Positions 18,131 through 26,470 of a DNA stretch of 43,680 bases are shown in pieces. The stretch covers positions 1 through 43,680 of the forward strand of contig CALLBO010000007.1 in the NCBI GenBank assembly GCA_937998875.1, written 5' to 3'. How positions within the stretch are numbered: position 1 is the stretch's first letter; each line of letters starts with the position of its first letter. The notes below the pieces were generated by a model. It was given only the letters and a program-made list of their open reading frames with translations, was not told where the DNA came from and did no database searches. Origin of the DNA: an uncultured Granulosicoccaceae bacterium (GTDB lineage: Bacteria; Pseudomonadota; Gammaproteobacteria; Granulosicoccales; Granulosicoccaceae). Both the position numbers and the translations under genes were made by a program.

Positions 18131-20755
18131 ATGTCAGACAAGTTACTAACAACATCAGAAATCAGAGACCGGTTTCTGCAGTATTTCAAAAAAAACGGGC
18201 ATGAAATCGTCAAGTCCAGTCCACTGGTGCCTGGCAATGACGCGACTTTGCTGTTTACCAATGCTGGCATGGTGCAATTTAAGGATTTGTTTCTTGGTAC
18301 TGAGAAACGTGCCTATAACCGTGCCACGACCTCGCAAAGATGTGTGCGTGCAGGTGGTAAACACAATGATCTTGAAAATGTCGGTTACACCGCGCGTCAC
18401 CATACCTTCTTTGAAATGCTTGGTAACTTCAGCTTTGGCGATTACTTTAAAGAAGAGGCCATTCAATTTGCCTGGCAGTTTTTAACTGAGGAACTTGGAT
18501 TGCCGGCGGAAAAGCTTTGGATCACAGTCTTTGAAGAGGATGACGAGGCATATGATCTGTGGTCTAAGAAAATCGGTGTGCCGGAAGATCGTATTGCCCG
18601 TATTGGCGCGAAGGATAATTTCTGGCAGATGGGCGATACCGGACCCTGTGGCCCTTGTTCTGAAATTTTTTATGACCATGGTCCTGACGTTTTCGGCGGC
18701 CCTCCGGGTACACCGGACGAGGACGGTGATCGTTACATAGAAATCTGGAATCTGGTTTTTATGCAGTATGACCGTTCTGCCGATGGCACGTTAACACCGT
18801 TGCCTAAGCCAAGCGTTGATACTGGTATGGGTTTAGAGCGGGTGGCGGCTGTGTTGCAGCATGTGCACAGTAACTATGAGATTGATCTGTTTGCTAATCT
18901 GTTAGCTGAAGTGCAATCAGTTACCGGTAGCGATGACAAAAATAATCCATCGCTTAAAGTTATTGCTGATCATATCCGCTCATGTGCGTTTATGATTGTT
19001 GATGGTGTACTGCCATCAAATGAAGGTCGCGGTTACGTGCTGCGTCGTATCATCAGACGTGCAGCACGTCATGGGCATAAGCTGGGTGCAACTGAATCTT
19101 TCTTTTACAAGCTGGTCGCCCCATTGGTTAATTTAATGGGTGAAGCGTTTCCGGAGTTAGCCAGGGCGCAGAAGCAGGTTGAAGATGCACTGCTTGCAGA
19201 AGAGGTGCGTTTTGCAGAAACGCTGAGCCAGGGGATGAAGATTTTTGAGGAAGATCTGGCAGAGTTATCCGGCAAGACTGTACCGGGTGAAACCGCATTT
19301 AAACTGTATGATACTTATGGTTTCCCGTTAGATTTAACGGCAGACATTGCGCGTGAGCGTGGACTTAGTGTTGATGAAGAAGGTTTTCAAACACATATGG
19401 AAGCGCAGCGAGATCGGGCCAGAGCTGCCAGTCAGTTTGCCAGTGCGGGTGCTGCACAAATTTCCAGTACCACGGCTACCGGATTTACCGGCTACGATAG
19501 TCTTGACGGAAGCGCTGAGGTTGTCGAGCTTTTTGTTGATGGTAAGGCGGTCGACGGTATTGATGCCACGAATTTGAGTTCAGAACAGTCTGTCGTTGTC
19601 GTACTTAATGAGACGCCTTTTTATGGTGAGTCTGGTGGTCAGGTGGGTGATCGTGGCCTGCTGTCCAATGACACCGTGCGATTTGAAGTTACAGATACCC
19701 AAAAATCTGGTGCTGCCTTCCTGCACTTTGGTGTTTTGGCGCAAGGCTCGGTCAGCAAGGGTGACAAAGTATCAGCCGCGGTTGATGCTGATCGCCGTCG
19801 CGCGACTCTAAAAAATCACTCGGCCACACATCTGCTGCATGCAGGATTGCGAAGAGTGTTAGGAGAGCATGTGCAACAGAAAGGCTCTTTGGTAGGGCCG
19901 GGCCACTTGCGATTTGATTTCTCTCATGGTGCTCCGGTCAGTCATGAGGAGTTAACCACTATTGAAAGCTGGGTGAATGGTCAGGTGATGGAAAACGCCG
20001 AAGCCCGAACCAATGAAATGTCGATGGATGATGCAATTGCCAAAGGGGCGATGGCGCTGTTTGGTGAAAAGTATGGTGATGTGGTTCGAGTGGTTGAGCT
20101 CGGCCCGAATTCGGTCGAACTCTGCGGTGGTACTCACGTTCCACGCTGTGGCGATATCGGTATGTTTCGCATCGTGGGTGAGACAGGGGTTGCTGCTGGC
20201 GTGAGAAGAATAGAAGCGGTAACCGGTGGAGCTGCCATCGAACAAACCAATAGTGAACACAACATGCTTGCGCAGATTGCAGCGCGACTGAAAGCACCGG
20301 TTGATAAAGTTGATGAGCGTGTCGCGGGATTATCAGAACAGAATCGGGAGCTTAGTCGCGAAATTGATCGATTAAAATCCATTATCGCCTCGAATACCGG
20401 TGACAGTTTAAGTTCTGATGCGGTAGAGATTAATGGCGTAAAAGTGTTAGCGATTGAGCTAAAAGACACGGATGCCAAAGGTCTGCGTGATTCCATGGAT
20501 AAGCTCAAGGATAAGCTCGGAACGACAGCTATCGTTCTCGGTGCGGTAGAAGAGGGCAAAGTGCGCTTGATTGCCGGTGTCAGTAAAGATGTAACCGGGC
20601 GGGTGAAAGCGGGTGAGTTGGTAAATCATGTTGCCATGCAGGTCGGAGGTAAAGGTGGTGGTCGGCCGGATTTAGCACAGGCAGGTGGCACTCAGCCTGA
20701 GAATTTGTCCGCCGCACTTGCAAGTGTGGCTGACTGGATCACCACAAAGCTATAA
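18131..20755 (+). CDS. alaS: alanyl-tRNA synthetase
   Basis: AlaRS charges tRNA-Ala and edits mischarged Ser or Gly. The 874-residue product starts at ATG 18131 ([24 protein letters not shown]), preferred over GTG 18122. The class II catalytic domain shows [31 protein letters not shown] and [19 protein letters not shown]. The editing domain has the zinc site [12 protein letters not shown] and ELCGGTHV. The C-terminal C-Ala domain ([23 protein letters not shown]) is intact. The recA-recX-alaS order is standard for the class. Confidence 0.98.
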   Translation: MSDKLLTTSEIRDRFLQYFKKNGHEIVKSSPLVPGNDATLLFTNAGMVQFKDLFLGTEKRAYNRATTSQRCVRAGGKHNDLENVGYTARHHTFFEMLGNFSFGDYFKEEAIQFAWQFLTEELGLPAEKLWITVFEEDDEAYDLWSKKIGVPEDRIARIGAKDNFWQMGDTGPCGPCSEIFYDHGPDVFGGPPGTPDEDGDRYIEIWNLVFMQYDRSADGTLTPLPKPSVDTGMGLERVAAVLQHVHSNYEIDLFANLLAEVQSVTGSDDKNNPSLKVIADHIRSCAFMIVDGVLPSNEGRGYVLRRIIRRAARHGHKLGATESFFYKLVAPLVNLMGEAFPELARAQKQVEDALLAEEVRFAETLSQGMKIFEEDLAELSGKTVPGETAFKLYDTYGFPLDLTADIARERGLSVDEEGFQTHMEAQRDRARAASQFASAGAAQISSTTATGFTGYDSLDGSAEVVELFVDGKAVDGIDATNLSSEQSVVVVLNETPFYGESGGQVGDRGLLSNDTVRFEVTDTQKSGAAFLHFGVLAQGSVSKGDKVSAAVDADRRRATLKNHSATHLLHAGLRRVLGEHVQQKGSLVGPGHLRFDFSHGAPVSHEELTTIESWVNGQVMENAEARTNEMSMDDAIAKGAMALFGEKYGDVVRVVELGPNSVELCGGTHVPRCGDIGMFRIVGETGVAAGVRRIEAVTGGAAIEQTNSEHNMLAQIAARLKAPVDKVDERVAGLSEQNRELSREIDRLKSIIASNTGDSLSSDAVEINGVKVLAIELKDTDAKGLRDSMDKLKDKLGTTAIVLGAVEEGKVRLIAGVSKDVTGRVKAGELVNHVAMQVGGKGGGRPDLAQAGGTQPENLSAALASVADWITTKL

Positions 20756-20776
20756 ACTTAGCGGCCCTGTAAAACC

Positions 20777-20806
20777 GGTTCGTATATCTGCGAACCTTCA
20801 TTCTTA
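20777..20806 (+). terminator. weak terminator-like hairpin after alaS
   Basis: GGTTCG (20777-20782) pairs with CGAACC (20791-20796) around TATATCTG, followed by a broken T-rich tract (TTCATTCTT). It is 20 bp past the alaS stop and 38 bp before the lysC start, so it may attenuate rather than end transcription. Confidence 0.4.
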
Positions 20807-20834
20807 ACCCTGTCTGGTCAATCTACCCGTTAAA

Positions 20835-22067
20835 ATGAGTTTACTCGTTCAAAAATACGGCGGTACTTCCGTCGGCACTGTGGAGCGTATTCAGGCGGTC
20901 GCTGATCGCGTCTATAAAGCTGCACAGGAAGGTCATCAGTTGGTGGTCGTGGTTTCGGCCATGTCCGGTGAAACAAATCGCCTGATAGGTCTCGCGAATG
21001 AGATCAGTAAGCGTCCCTTACCCAGAGAACATGATGTGCTGGTGTCTACCGGTGAGCAGGTGACAACCGCATTGCTGTGTATGGCGCTCGCCGAACTTGG
21101 TCAGGCGGCACGCTCTTACACCGGCAGGCAAGCGGGTATTCTGACTGACGACTCGCATAACAAAGCTCGTATCAGCAGGATTGATACAGATGCGGTAATG
21201 AAAGATCTTAATGCGGGTTGTGTTGTAGTGCTCGCCGGCTTTCAGGGAGTTAACGATGCTGGCGATGTCACAACACTCGGTCGTGGTGGTTCGGATACTT
21301 CTGCAGTAGCAATGGCGGCAGCACTAAACGCCGATGAATGTCAGATATATACGGATGTGGATGGTGTGTATACCACGGATCCGAGAGTAGTCCCCGATGC
21401 ACGCAAACTCGATCGTATTACTTTTGAAGAGATGCTTGAAATGGCAAGCCTTGGCTCAAAAGTGTTGCAAATAAGATCGGTCGAGTTTGCTGGCAAGTAT
21501 AACGTTGCGCTTAGAGTGCTATCTTCCTTCGGTGAAGGAGAGGGCACACTTATAACTCTGGATGATGAGGATGTTGGTTTGGAAAAAGCACTTGTGTCAG
21601 GCATTGCGTTCAATCGAGATGAAGCACAAATAACAGTACGTGGTGTACCGGATACACCCGGAATAGCTCATCGTATAGTCGGCGCCGTCTCAGACGCCAA
21701 CATTGAAGTAGATATGATTGTGCAGAATATATCCGGCGATAACATTACCGACTTTACTTTTACTGTTAACAGAATTGATTACGACAGAGTTACTGAAATA
21801 GTCAATGCAGTGGCAAAAGAACTGGGTGCTACTAATGTATCCGGTCGAAAAGATATCGCAAAGTTATCTATTGTAGGCGTCGGGATGCGATCACATGCGG
21901 GTGTTGCCAGCAAAATGTTCGAAGCGCTGGCAGCTGAACAAATAAATATATTGATGATTTCTACATCAGAGATTAAGGTATCCGTCGTTATAGATGAGAA
22001 GTATCTTGAGCTAGGCGTGCGAATACTTCATGACGCCTTTGATTTGGCTCAGAACTCGCAATCGTAA
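20835..22067 (+). CDS. lysC: aspartate kinase, LysC type with tandem ACT domains
   Basis: It phosphorylates aspartate, opening lysine, threonine and methionine synthesis and diaminopimelate for peptidoglycan. The N-terminal kinase domain carries KYGGTSVGTVERI (residues 7-19), VSTGEQVTTALL and TLGRGGSDTSAVA with TDVDGVYTTDPR. Two ACT domains follow (about 270-340 and 345-405), including PGIAHRIVGAVSDANIEVDMI and VGVGMRSHAGVASKMFEALA, the usual site for Lys/Thr feedback inhibition. At 410 residues it matches the Pseudomonas-type monofunctional enzyme. The position between alaS and csrA is conserved. Confidence 0.95.
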   Translation: MSLLVQKYGGTSVGTVERIQAVADRVYKAAQEGHQLVVVVSAMSGETNRLIGLANEISKRPLPREHDVLVSTGEQVTTALLCMALAELGQAARSYTGRQAGILTDDSHNKARISRIDTDAVMKDLNAGCVVVLAGFQGVNDAGDVTTLGRGGSDTSAVAMAAALNADECQIYTDVDGVYTTDPRVVPDARKLDRITFEEMLEMASLGSKVLQIRSVEFAGKYNVALRVLSSFGEGEGTLITLDDEDVGLEKALVSGIAFNRDEAQITVRGVPDTPGIAHRIVGAVSDANIEVDMIVQNISGDNITDFTFTVNRIDYDRVTEIVNAVAKELGATNVSGRKDIAKLSIVGVGMRSHAGVASKMFEALAAEQINILMISTSEIKVSVVIDEKYLELGVRILHDAFDLAQNSQS

Positions 22068-22287
22068 AAGTTAATCAACGTAAACAATTACCGGTACAAA
22101 TTTATAGTTTGGTCAGGCAGTCGCTATCAGAATAAGCGGGCCTGCTGTCGCTTATCGAGCTTTACGCAGTAAGATTGTTAACCTTTGTCATAAACCACTG
22201 CCTTCGCCGACATTTGGCCTAAAGATAGAATATGGTGTAGCGCGTGTCACGGGGAGCTCGGAAAAGCACTCTGGCGGCACTGGGACC

Positions 22288-22317
22288 GTACTGAAAAGAC
22301 TGTACTGAATAATGGAG
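22288..22317 (+). promoter_or_regulatory. csrA leader: twin GTACTGA repeat and ribosome binding site
   Basis: GTACTGA occurs at 22288-22294 and 22302-22308 (period 14). GGAG at 22314-22317 lies 5 nt before the csrA ATG. The GGAG is also the kind of GGA motif CsrA binds, so autoregulation is possible but only inferred. Confidence 0.4.
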
Positions 22318-22322
22318 CAAAT

Positions 22323-22586
22323 ATGCTAATTCTCACCCGACGAGTTGGTGAAACCTTGATGATCGGTGACGAAGTTACCGTGACCGTGCTTGGAGTAAAA
22401 GGTAACCAGGTTCGTATTGGTGTCAATGCGCCCAAAGAAGTGGCCGTTCACCGAGAAGAGATTTACGATCGCATCAAGCGCGAGCAGGATGCTGCTCACG
22501 TACCTGCTGATGGTGGATCTCCCAGCGGGGATTCTGTGGATGACTCCGAAACTTACGCTGACAGTCAAAATTCGGTGGCCGGCTAG
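22323..22586 (+). CDS. csrA: carbon storage regulator CsrA (RsmA) with extended C-terminus
   Basis: CsrA is a dimeric RNA-binding regulator recognising GGA in hairpin loops near ribosome binding sites, with glycogen genes among classic targets. Residues 1-50 are almost identical to E. coli Csr[21 protein letters not shown] (RNA-binding strand 1), [20 protein letters not shown] and [10 protein letters not shown] (RNA-contacting Val-His-Arg near 42-44). The product is 87 residues, about 26 more than E. coli, with an acidic, Ser/Asp-rich, probably disordered tail from about residue 58. It is followed by a strong terminator. In this window potential targets include glgX and glgP. Confidence 0.97.
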   Translation: MLILTRRVGETLMIGDEVTVTVLGVKGNQVRIGVNAPKEVAVHREEIYDRIKREQDAAHVPADGGSPSGDSVDDSETYADSQNSVAG

Positions 22587-22666
22587 GTTTGCTGGTTGCC
22601 AACAGCATGCGGCATCTGATCGGGCAGTAGCCTGTTTGGTGTAAAGACTGTCAAGTGTACGAATTG

Positions 22667-22689
22667 AAACCGCCATAATGGCGGTTTTT
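22667..22689 (+). terminator. intrinsic terminator after csrA
   Basis: AAACCGCC (22667-22674) and GGCGGTTT (22680-22687) form a perfect 8-bp stem with loop ATAAT, followed by a T-run that continues after one G and C. It is the clearest terminator in this part of the window and separates csrA from the tRNA genes. Confidence 0.9.
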
Positions 22690-22700
22690 GCGTTTTTGGT

Positions 22701-22729
22701 TTGACTTTATTCGAGCAGAAGATAAGCTT
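22701..22729 (+). promoter_or_regulatory. candidate promoter for tRNA-Ser
   Basis: TTGACT (22701-22706), a 17-bp spacer, then TAAGCT (22724-22729), ending 9 bp before the mature tRNA. The -35 is good and the -10 is weak (3 of 6), so this is a modest call. Confidence 0.4.
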
Positions 22730-22738
22730 CATACCCTT

Positions 22739-22831
22739 GGAGAGATGGCCGAGTGGCTGAAGGCGCTCCCCTGCTAAGGGAGTATGGGGTTTATAGCTCC
22801 ATCGAGGGTTCGAATCCCTCTCTCTCCGCCA
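22739..22831 (+). tRNA. tRNA-Ser(GCU)
   Basis: The acceptor stem GGAGAGA (22739-22745) pairs with TCTCTCC (22821-22827), followed by discriminator G and an encoded CCA (22829-22831). The anticodon loop CTGCTAA holds GCT at 22773-22775, reading AGC/AGU. The long variable arm and GGTTCGAATCC T-arm are class II serine features. Total length is 93 nt. Confidence 0.97.
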
Positions 22832-22994
22832 ACCTTGGCCATCCCTGAAACTCCTGCTCATGTATCGGATGGCATGTGTCTGATGACACAGCAGAGTGAC
22901 GCTACCGTCGCTAACTCGATTTGAATTTGGCCCGTCAAGTCATATCCCAGTCTGCACTGCCTAATCCGAATCGGTAATCAGATTCCATTTGTCC

Positions 22995-23023
22995 TTGACG
23001 GCTTGTTCGTTACTGACCATAAT
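22995..23023 (+). promoter_or_regulatory. sigma-70 promoter for tRNA-Arg
   Basis: TTGACG (22995-23000), a 17-bp spacer and CATAAT (23018-23023), each 5 of 6 to consensus. A GC-rich discriminator (TGCGCGACTGCGC) follows, as in stringently controlled stable-RNA promoters. Transcription would start a few bases before the tRNA. Confidence 0.8.
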
Positions 23024-23034
23024 TGCGCGACTGC

Positions 23035-23111
23035 GCGCCCGTAGCTCAGCTGGATAGAGTACCTGGCTACGAACCAGGCGGTCGGAGGTTCGAATCCTTC
23101 CGGGCGCGCCA
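23035..23111 (+). tRNA. tRNA-Arg(ACG)
   Basis: The acceptor GCGCCCG (23035-23041) pairs with CGGGCGC (23101-23107), then G and encoded CCA (23109-23111). The anticodon loop CTACGAA has ACG at 23069-23071; A34 is normally converted to inosine by TadA, reading CGU/CGC/CGA. The length is 77 nt. The tRNA-Ser/tRNA-Arg pair after csrA is typical of gammaproteobacteria. Confidence 0.97.
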
Positions 23112-23194
23112 TAATTGAAAGTTTGTATAAGTAGTTTAAATGCTGCCGCATTTGAATGTAACGTGCCTGCTATGCGGGCAATAGTGAGAAAAAG

Positions 23195-23275
23195 ATGTTA
23201 TCTGTACTAATGTGCCTTGCAATTGCGGCCTTGTCCCTCGTTGTAATAACTCGTCGTAGCGATTCTCGAAACTGA
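23195..23275 (+). CDS. possible 26-residue single-span membrane peptide
   Basis: An ORF MLSVLMCLAIAALSLVVITR followed by RSDSRN: about 18 hydrophobic residues and then a positively charged C-terminus, the usual look of bacterial membrane miniproteins. GAGAAAAAG lies just before the ATG. It lies 84 bp past tRNA-Arg, before the convergent alkB end. It is short enough to arise by chance; conservation is not assessable here. Confidence 0.3.
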   Translation: MLSVLMCLAIAALSLVVITRRSDSRN

Positions 23276-23289
23276 TTCTGATTCGTCGG

Positions 23290-23312
23290 CAGCTGCCGTG
23301 CGACGGTAGCTG
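23290..23312. terminator. stem-loop between the miniprotein ORF and the alkB end
   Basis: CAGCTGCCGT (23290-23299) and ACGGTAGCTG (23303-23312) form a 10-bp stem with one G-T pair and loop GCG, 3 bp beyond the alkB stop. There is no T-run on either strand, so it is a 3'-end structure rather than a certain terminator. Confidence 0.35.
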
Positions 23313-23315
23313 GCA

Positions 23316-23924
23316 TCATCGATCCGATTTTGTGATCAATCGAAACGTCAGATTTATCCGATCTGACTTATTCTTTGCTGTTTTTGGCAGCGCATGTTGC
23401 CAGAGTTTTTGAGTCTCCCCGAGCATTAGCAGCAAGCTGCCGTCCTCCAGCAGAATCTCCTGCTTTTTGGTCTTTTTGTTTTTGTGACGGGACTTCTCCC
23501 GCATGAGAAAACGTCTGCTGTCTCCCAGACTCACTGACGCTATTTGTGGCGTGTCTCCAAGGCATTTTTCATCGTCGCTGTGCCAACCCATACTATTCTG
23601 CCCGCTGCGATACCAATTTATCAGCACGCTGTTGAATTTAAGACCGCTGGCTGATTCAACCTGCACTTTCAGTTGCCTGAGCTCGGCTGGCCACGATGCG
23701 GGTTCAAATCGAGTCCCGGAGTAGGTGTAGGCCTCTTCTCCATACCAGGCATTCAATCTTGGGATAAGGTGCCGTCGACCAAAGAGTGATATTTCCGATT
23801 GTACCCAGTCGAGCTCCGCCATCCATTTGGTTAATAAAGCGCTGGACCTCTCGGGTTCGAGCCAGTGCGGCAGATAGTAGAGTGACGCGGTGGGACCGAG
23901 CGTGATTAGCTGTGCAGAATTCAC
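23316..23924 (-). CDS. alkB: AlkB-like 2-oxoglutarate/Fe(II) dioxygenase
   Basis: Enzymes of this family oxidatively remove alkyl lesions (1-meA, 3-meC) from nucleic acid. The iron ligands are visible as H115 and D117 in GWHSDDE and H177 in LWQHALPKT; the 2OG-binding arginines are in RINLTFR near the C-terminus. NAWYGEEAYTYSGT and SVLINWYRSGQNSMGWHSD resemble ALKBH2/3-like proteins more than E. coli AlkB. The 202-residue product starts at GTG 23924, which overlaps the sirtuin stop as GTGA, so it is translated from the sirtuin mRNA. No ada or LexA-type operator is evident. Confidence 0.9.
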   Translation of the reverse strand: MNSAQLITLGPTASLYYLPHWLEPERSSALLTKWMAELDWVQSEISLFGRRHLIPRLNAWYGEEAYTYSGTRFEPASWPAELRQLKVQVESASGLKFNSVLINWYRSGQNSMGWHSDDEKCLGDTPQIASVSLGDSRRFLMREKSRHKNKKTKKQEILLEDGSLLLMLGETQKLWQHALPKTAKNKSDRINLTFRLITKSDR

Positions 23925-24751
23925 AGCAGTGAGTCTTTGAGTTTTGACAACACGGTGTCGCAGTCATGATTTATTTTCAATGAGGTGAGATCGTCCGCAC
24001 GCGTGATGCCGTTGTTGATCATCACGATCGGTATATCCGCCTTATAGGCAGCTTTACAGAACCGGTAACCGGAATACACCATCAAAGAGGTGCCTATACA
24101 CAACAGCATACGGCTTGCATGCAGGGAATCCATGCAGTATTCAACCCGTTGCTTTGGTACGTTGTCGCCGTAGAAAACCACGTGTGGTTGCAGTAAGCCA
24201 TTGCATTTAGTGCAGTCAACCGTATTGAATTTTTTAACATGGCTGTCATCAACAATGGCATCGCCATCTGGTGCTACCTCGAAATCGATTTTCAGGAACT
24301 CTGGATTTTTCTCCCTCAGGTGATTTTGCAGATCGCTCCTGTTGCTTACATTGCCGCAGCTCAAACAGACTACCTCAGACAGATTCCCATGCAGTGCTAT
24401 GGTGTTTTTGCTACCGGCACTCTGATGCAGACCGTCGACATTTTGAGTAATGATATGACCAACCAGACCACTACGTTGTAATGCCGCGAGGTTTCTGTGA
24501 GCGGAGTTGGGTCGGGCCCTGGAAAATGCCTGCCAGCCAAAATAACTGCGACACCAATAGCGTTGCCTTACCGCTTCACTGGATCTGAATTGTGGACCCT
24601 GCACAGGTGTCTTGTGTATCCAGTTTCCATTGGCATTGCGGTAGACGGGTAAGCCCGACTGCGCGCTGATACCTGCACCCGTCAGTACAGTAACGGGCTG
24701 GTGATCCTGTATCATCTGTACAAGAGTTCTTATTTGATCTTCTATTTTCAC
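23921..24751 (-). CDS. Sir2-family NAD-dependent protein deacylase (class II / SIRT4-like)
   Basis: Sirtuins remove acyl groups from lysine, consuming NAD, or transfer ADP-ribose. Seen here are GAGISAQSGLPVYR (NAD binding, about residues 25-38), TQNVDGLHQSAGS, the catalytic His in ALHGNLSEVVC, the zinc Cys pairs CLSCGN and CTKCNG, and GTSLMVYSGYRF. The segment NANGNWIHKTPVQGPQF and the long insert between the zinc pairs resemble class II (SIRT4) rather than CobB. The 276-residue product starts at GTG 24751. It lies 30 bp after the TAP-type hydrolase and overlaps alkB, suggesting one transcript. Confidence 0.93.
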   Translation of the reverse strand: MKIEDQIRTLVQMIQDHQPVTVLTGAGISAQSGLPVYRNANGNWIHKTPVQGPQFRSSEAVRQRYWCRSYFGWQAFSRARPNSAHRNLAALQRSGLVGHIITQNVDGLHQSAGSKNTIALHGNLSEVVCLSCGNVSNRSDLQNHLREKNPEFLKIDFEVAPDGDAIVDDSHVKKFNTVDCTKCNGLLQPHVVFYGDNVPKQRVEYCMDSLHASRMLLCIGTSLMVYSGYRFCKAAYKADIPIVMINNGITRADDLTSLKINHDCDTVLSKLKDSLL

Positions 24752-24781
24752 TCGTTGTATTTTAAAGACTTGTTTGGGCCA

Positions 24782-26341
24782 TTACTTAAATCTTCTGATC
24801 CCGTCTTTGCATTCGGCTATAGCTGAGCCTGGATTGTGACTAAAAAATGTAACAACGTTTTCTCGAGTACAGGCGCTCTGAAACCACACGGAGTGTCCTG
24901 TGCCGGGCAATATTGTGATTTTTTTGCGGGTGAAATTATCAGCAGCATTTTTGATATCTGAGCGGCTGATCACCGGGTCAAGATCACCGGCAATTATAAG
25001 AGACTCTGTGGTAATGAGTGTATTCTGTCTCGTCGCGGTGGTGTCTTTTTTATGCCAGTCTGAACAGATTAATCGTTCCTGGGTAAATGCGGCTTTTGAT
25101 ACTTTGGAGTAGTTGGCGTATTCCGCCGGGTGACTGACTAGATAATCTTCTTCCAGTGGCTGTCTTTCCTTGCAATGGATCATCCAGCTCAACGCAGACG
25201 AAAAATCCAGATCCGAGTTGTAATGCCAGTATTCGGCTGCTAACGGCTTCAGTTTGTCATATTTTTTTTTGTATATGGCGTCGATGATCCACGGAATTTC
25301 AGTGATACTGTAGTTGCTGTAGGCTGCCAGGGTCAGTATGTCCAGCAGGGTGATGTCATCAAGTTGCAGCTTGTTCTTTTGAACTCCATTTTTACCGTCG
25401 TAGTTTTCAATTTCTACAGTAACGGGGCTTTTTTTGAGGCGCAGCAGAACTTCTCTAAATCTGGTTTTTACGTTTTTATATCTTCGATTGCACCGGTGGG
25501 TAATTTCGCAAAGTGAAAGGATTCTTTGTATGGATGATTCGATGAGCTCAAAAGTAAACGGTCTCTGATAGTCAATGGCAACCGGCGAGTCGAGCACTAT
25601 TCGATCAAAGATAGAGGGATTCTGCACCGCCATTTCCTGTGCGATAACGGTTGCGTAGGATGTCGCAATCACTCCCCACCATTGATAAGGCAAGCGGCTC
25701 ATCACTGCCAGATAGTCTTTTGCTGATTGATAGGTGTCAAAGTCTGTCAGGGGGATATTCTGTGATTCCAGTCTGTTGCGACATTCCTTCAATGAGTCAC
25801 GATAAACGTTCAGGGAGTCTTCGAATGATAGTTTGTCAGCAACGCTGGTTTTGAAGGCGGCGACCGTTTCGGGGCAGCGCAGAGCGGGTTTTGCAAAGCC
25901 TGCACCGCGCTGGTCCAGAATGACAAGATCAAATCCGGCGGATCGCAGACTGCTGTAGATTCCGAGATACTCATCGGGCTGGTAGGGCAGTCCGAATCCT
26001 ATGGATGCGCCCGGGCCACCACCACCGGGAATCAGGATTGCCTGTTGCGACGGTTCCGCGGATAATGATCTTGTCTGGCCCGCTATTAGAATTGGCAGTG
26101 TAATCTTGCCTTCTGCGGGGTTGTCGTGATTAACCGGCAGGTCAATAAATCCGCAACTGACACGCGGCGGTGTGTCGTTGATAAAATCAATGCAATCAGC
26201 TACCCGGGTGATGGCAGACCTGTTCTCGATTGCACTGCTGGTTTTTTCTGCTTGTGCAAAAACCGACCCGGCACCTATACATAGAGGTAGTAGCAGTGCA
26301 ATGGCTTGAAACTGTACAACGAAACATCTGGCGAATTTCAA
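24782..26341 (-). CDS. secreted alpha/beta hydrolase, TAP/prolyl-aminopeptidase-like
   Basis: A 519-residue protein with signal peptide (LLLPLCIGAGSVFA) and an alpha/beta-hydrolase fold: GGGGPGASIGFG oxyanion segment, ILDQRGAGFAKPALRCPE (tripeptidyl-peptidase family DQRG signature), nucleophile elbow IATSYATVIA with Ser228, the acid region IIAGDLDPVIS and the catalytic His in LPGTGHSVWFQSAC. Family members release N-terminal tripeptides or Pro. The elbow has Ala at both usual Gly positions (ATSYA instead of GxSxG). The start is TTG 26341 with GGAG 6 nt upstream. It is the first gene of the minus-strand series with the sirtuin and AlkB protein. Confidence 0.85.
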   Translation of the reverse strand: MKFARCFVVQFQAIALLLPLCIGAGSVFAQAEKTSSAIENRSAITRVADCIDFINDTPPRVSCGFIDLPVNHDNPAEGKITLPILIAGQTRSLSAEPSQQAILIPGGGGPGASIGFGLPYQPDEYLGIYSSLRSAGFDLVILDQRGAGFAKPALRCPETVAAFKTSVADKLSFEDSLNVYRDSLKECRNRLESQNIPLTDFDTYQSAKDYLAVMSRLPYQWWGVIATSYATVIAQEMAVQNPSIFDRIVLDSPVAIDYQRPFTFELIESSIQRILSLCEITHRCNRRYKNVKTRFREVLLRLKKSPVTVEIENYDGKNGVQKNKLQLDDITLLDILTLAAYSNYSITEIPWIIDAIYKKKYDKLKPLAAEYWHYNSDLDFSSALSWMIHCKERQPLEEDYLVSHPAEYANYSKVSKAAFTQERLICSDWHKKDTTATRQNTLITTESLIIAGDLDPVISRSDIKNAADNFTRKKITILPGTGHSVWFQSACTRENVVTFFSHNPGSAIAECKDGIRRFK

Positions 26342-26470
26342 AGAAACTCCGGTATAAAAGCTCGTTATCGAATGGAAAGATCGGGTGAGGGTCCGAGCTT
26401 ACGGTTTAACATAGCCGAGTGTGTGACGCTAAGTCTATAGCAAGCCAATCAGCTCCGATGATGCTGTCTT

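Noticed and set aside
4119..22087. Shared 14-mer ATCAACGTAAACAA at 4119-4132 and 22074-22087
   Set aside because: A few exact 14-mer pairs are expected by chance in 43 kb, and the two contexts differ (before a start, after a stop).
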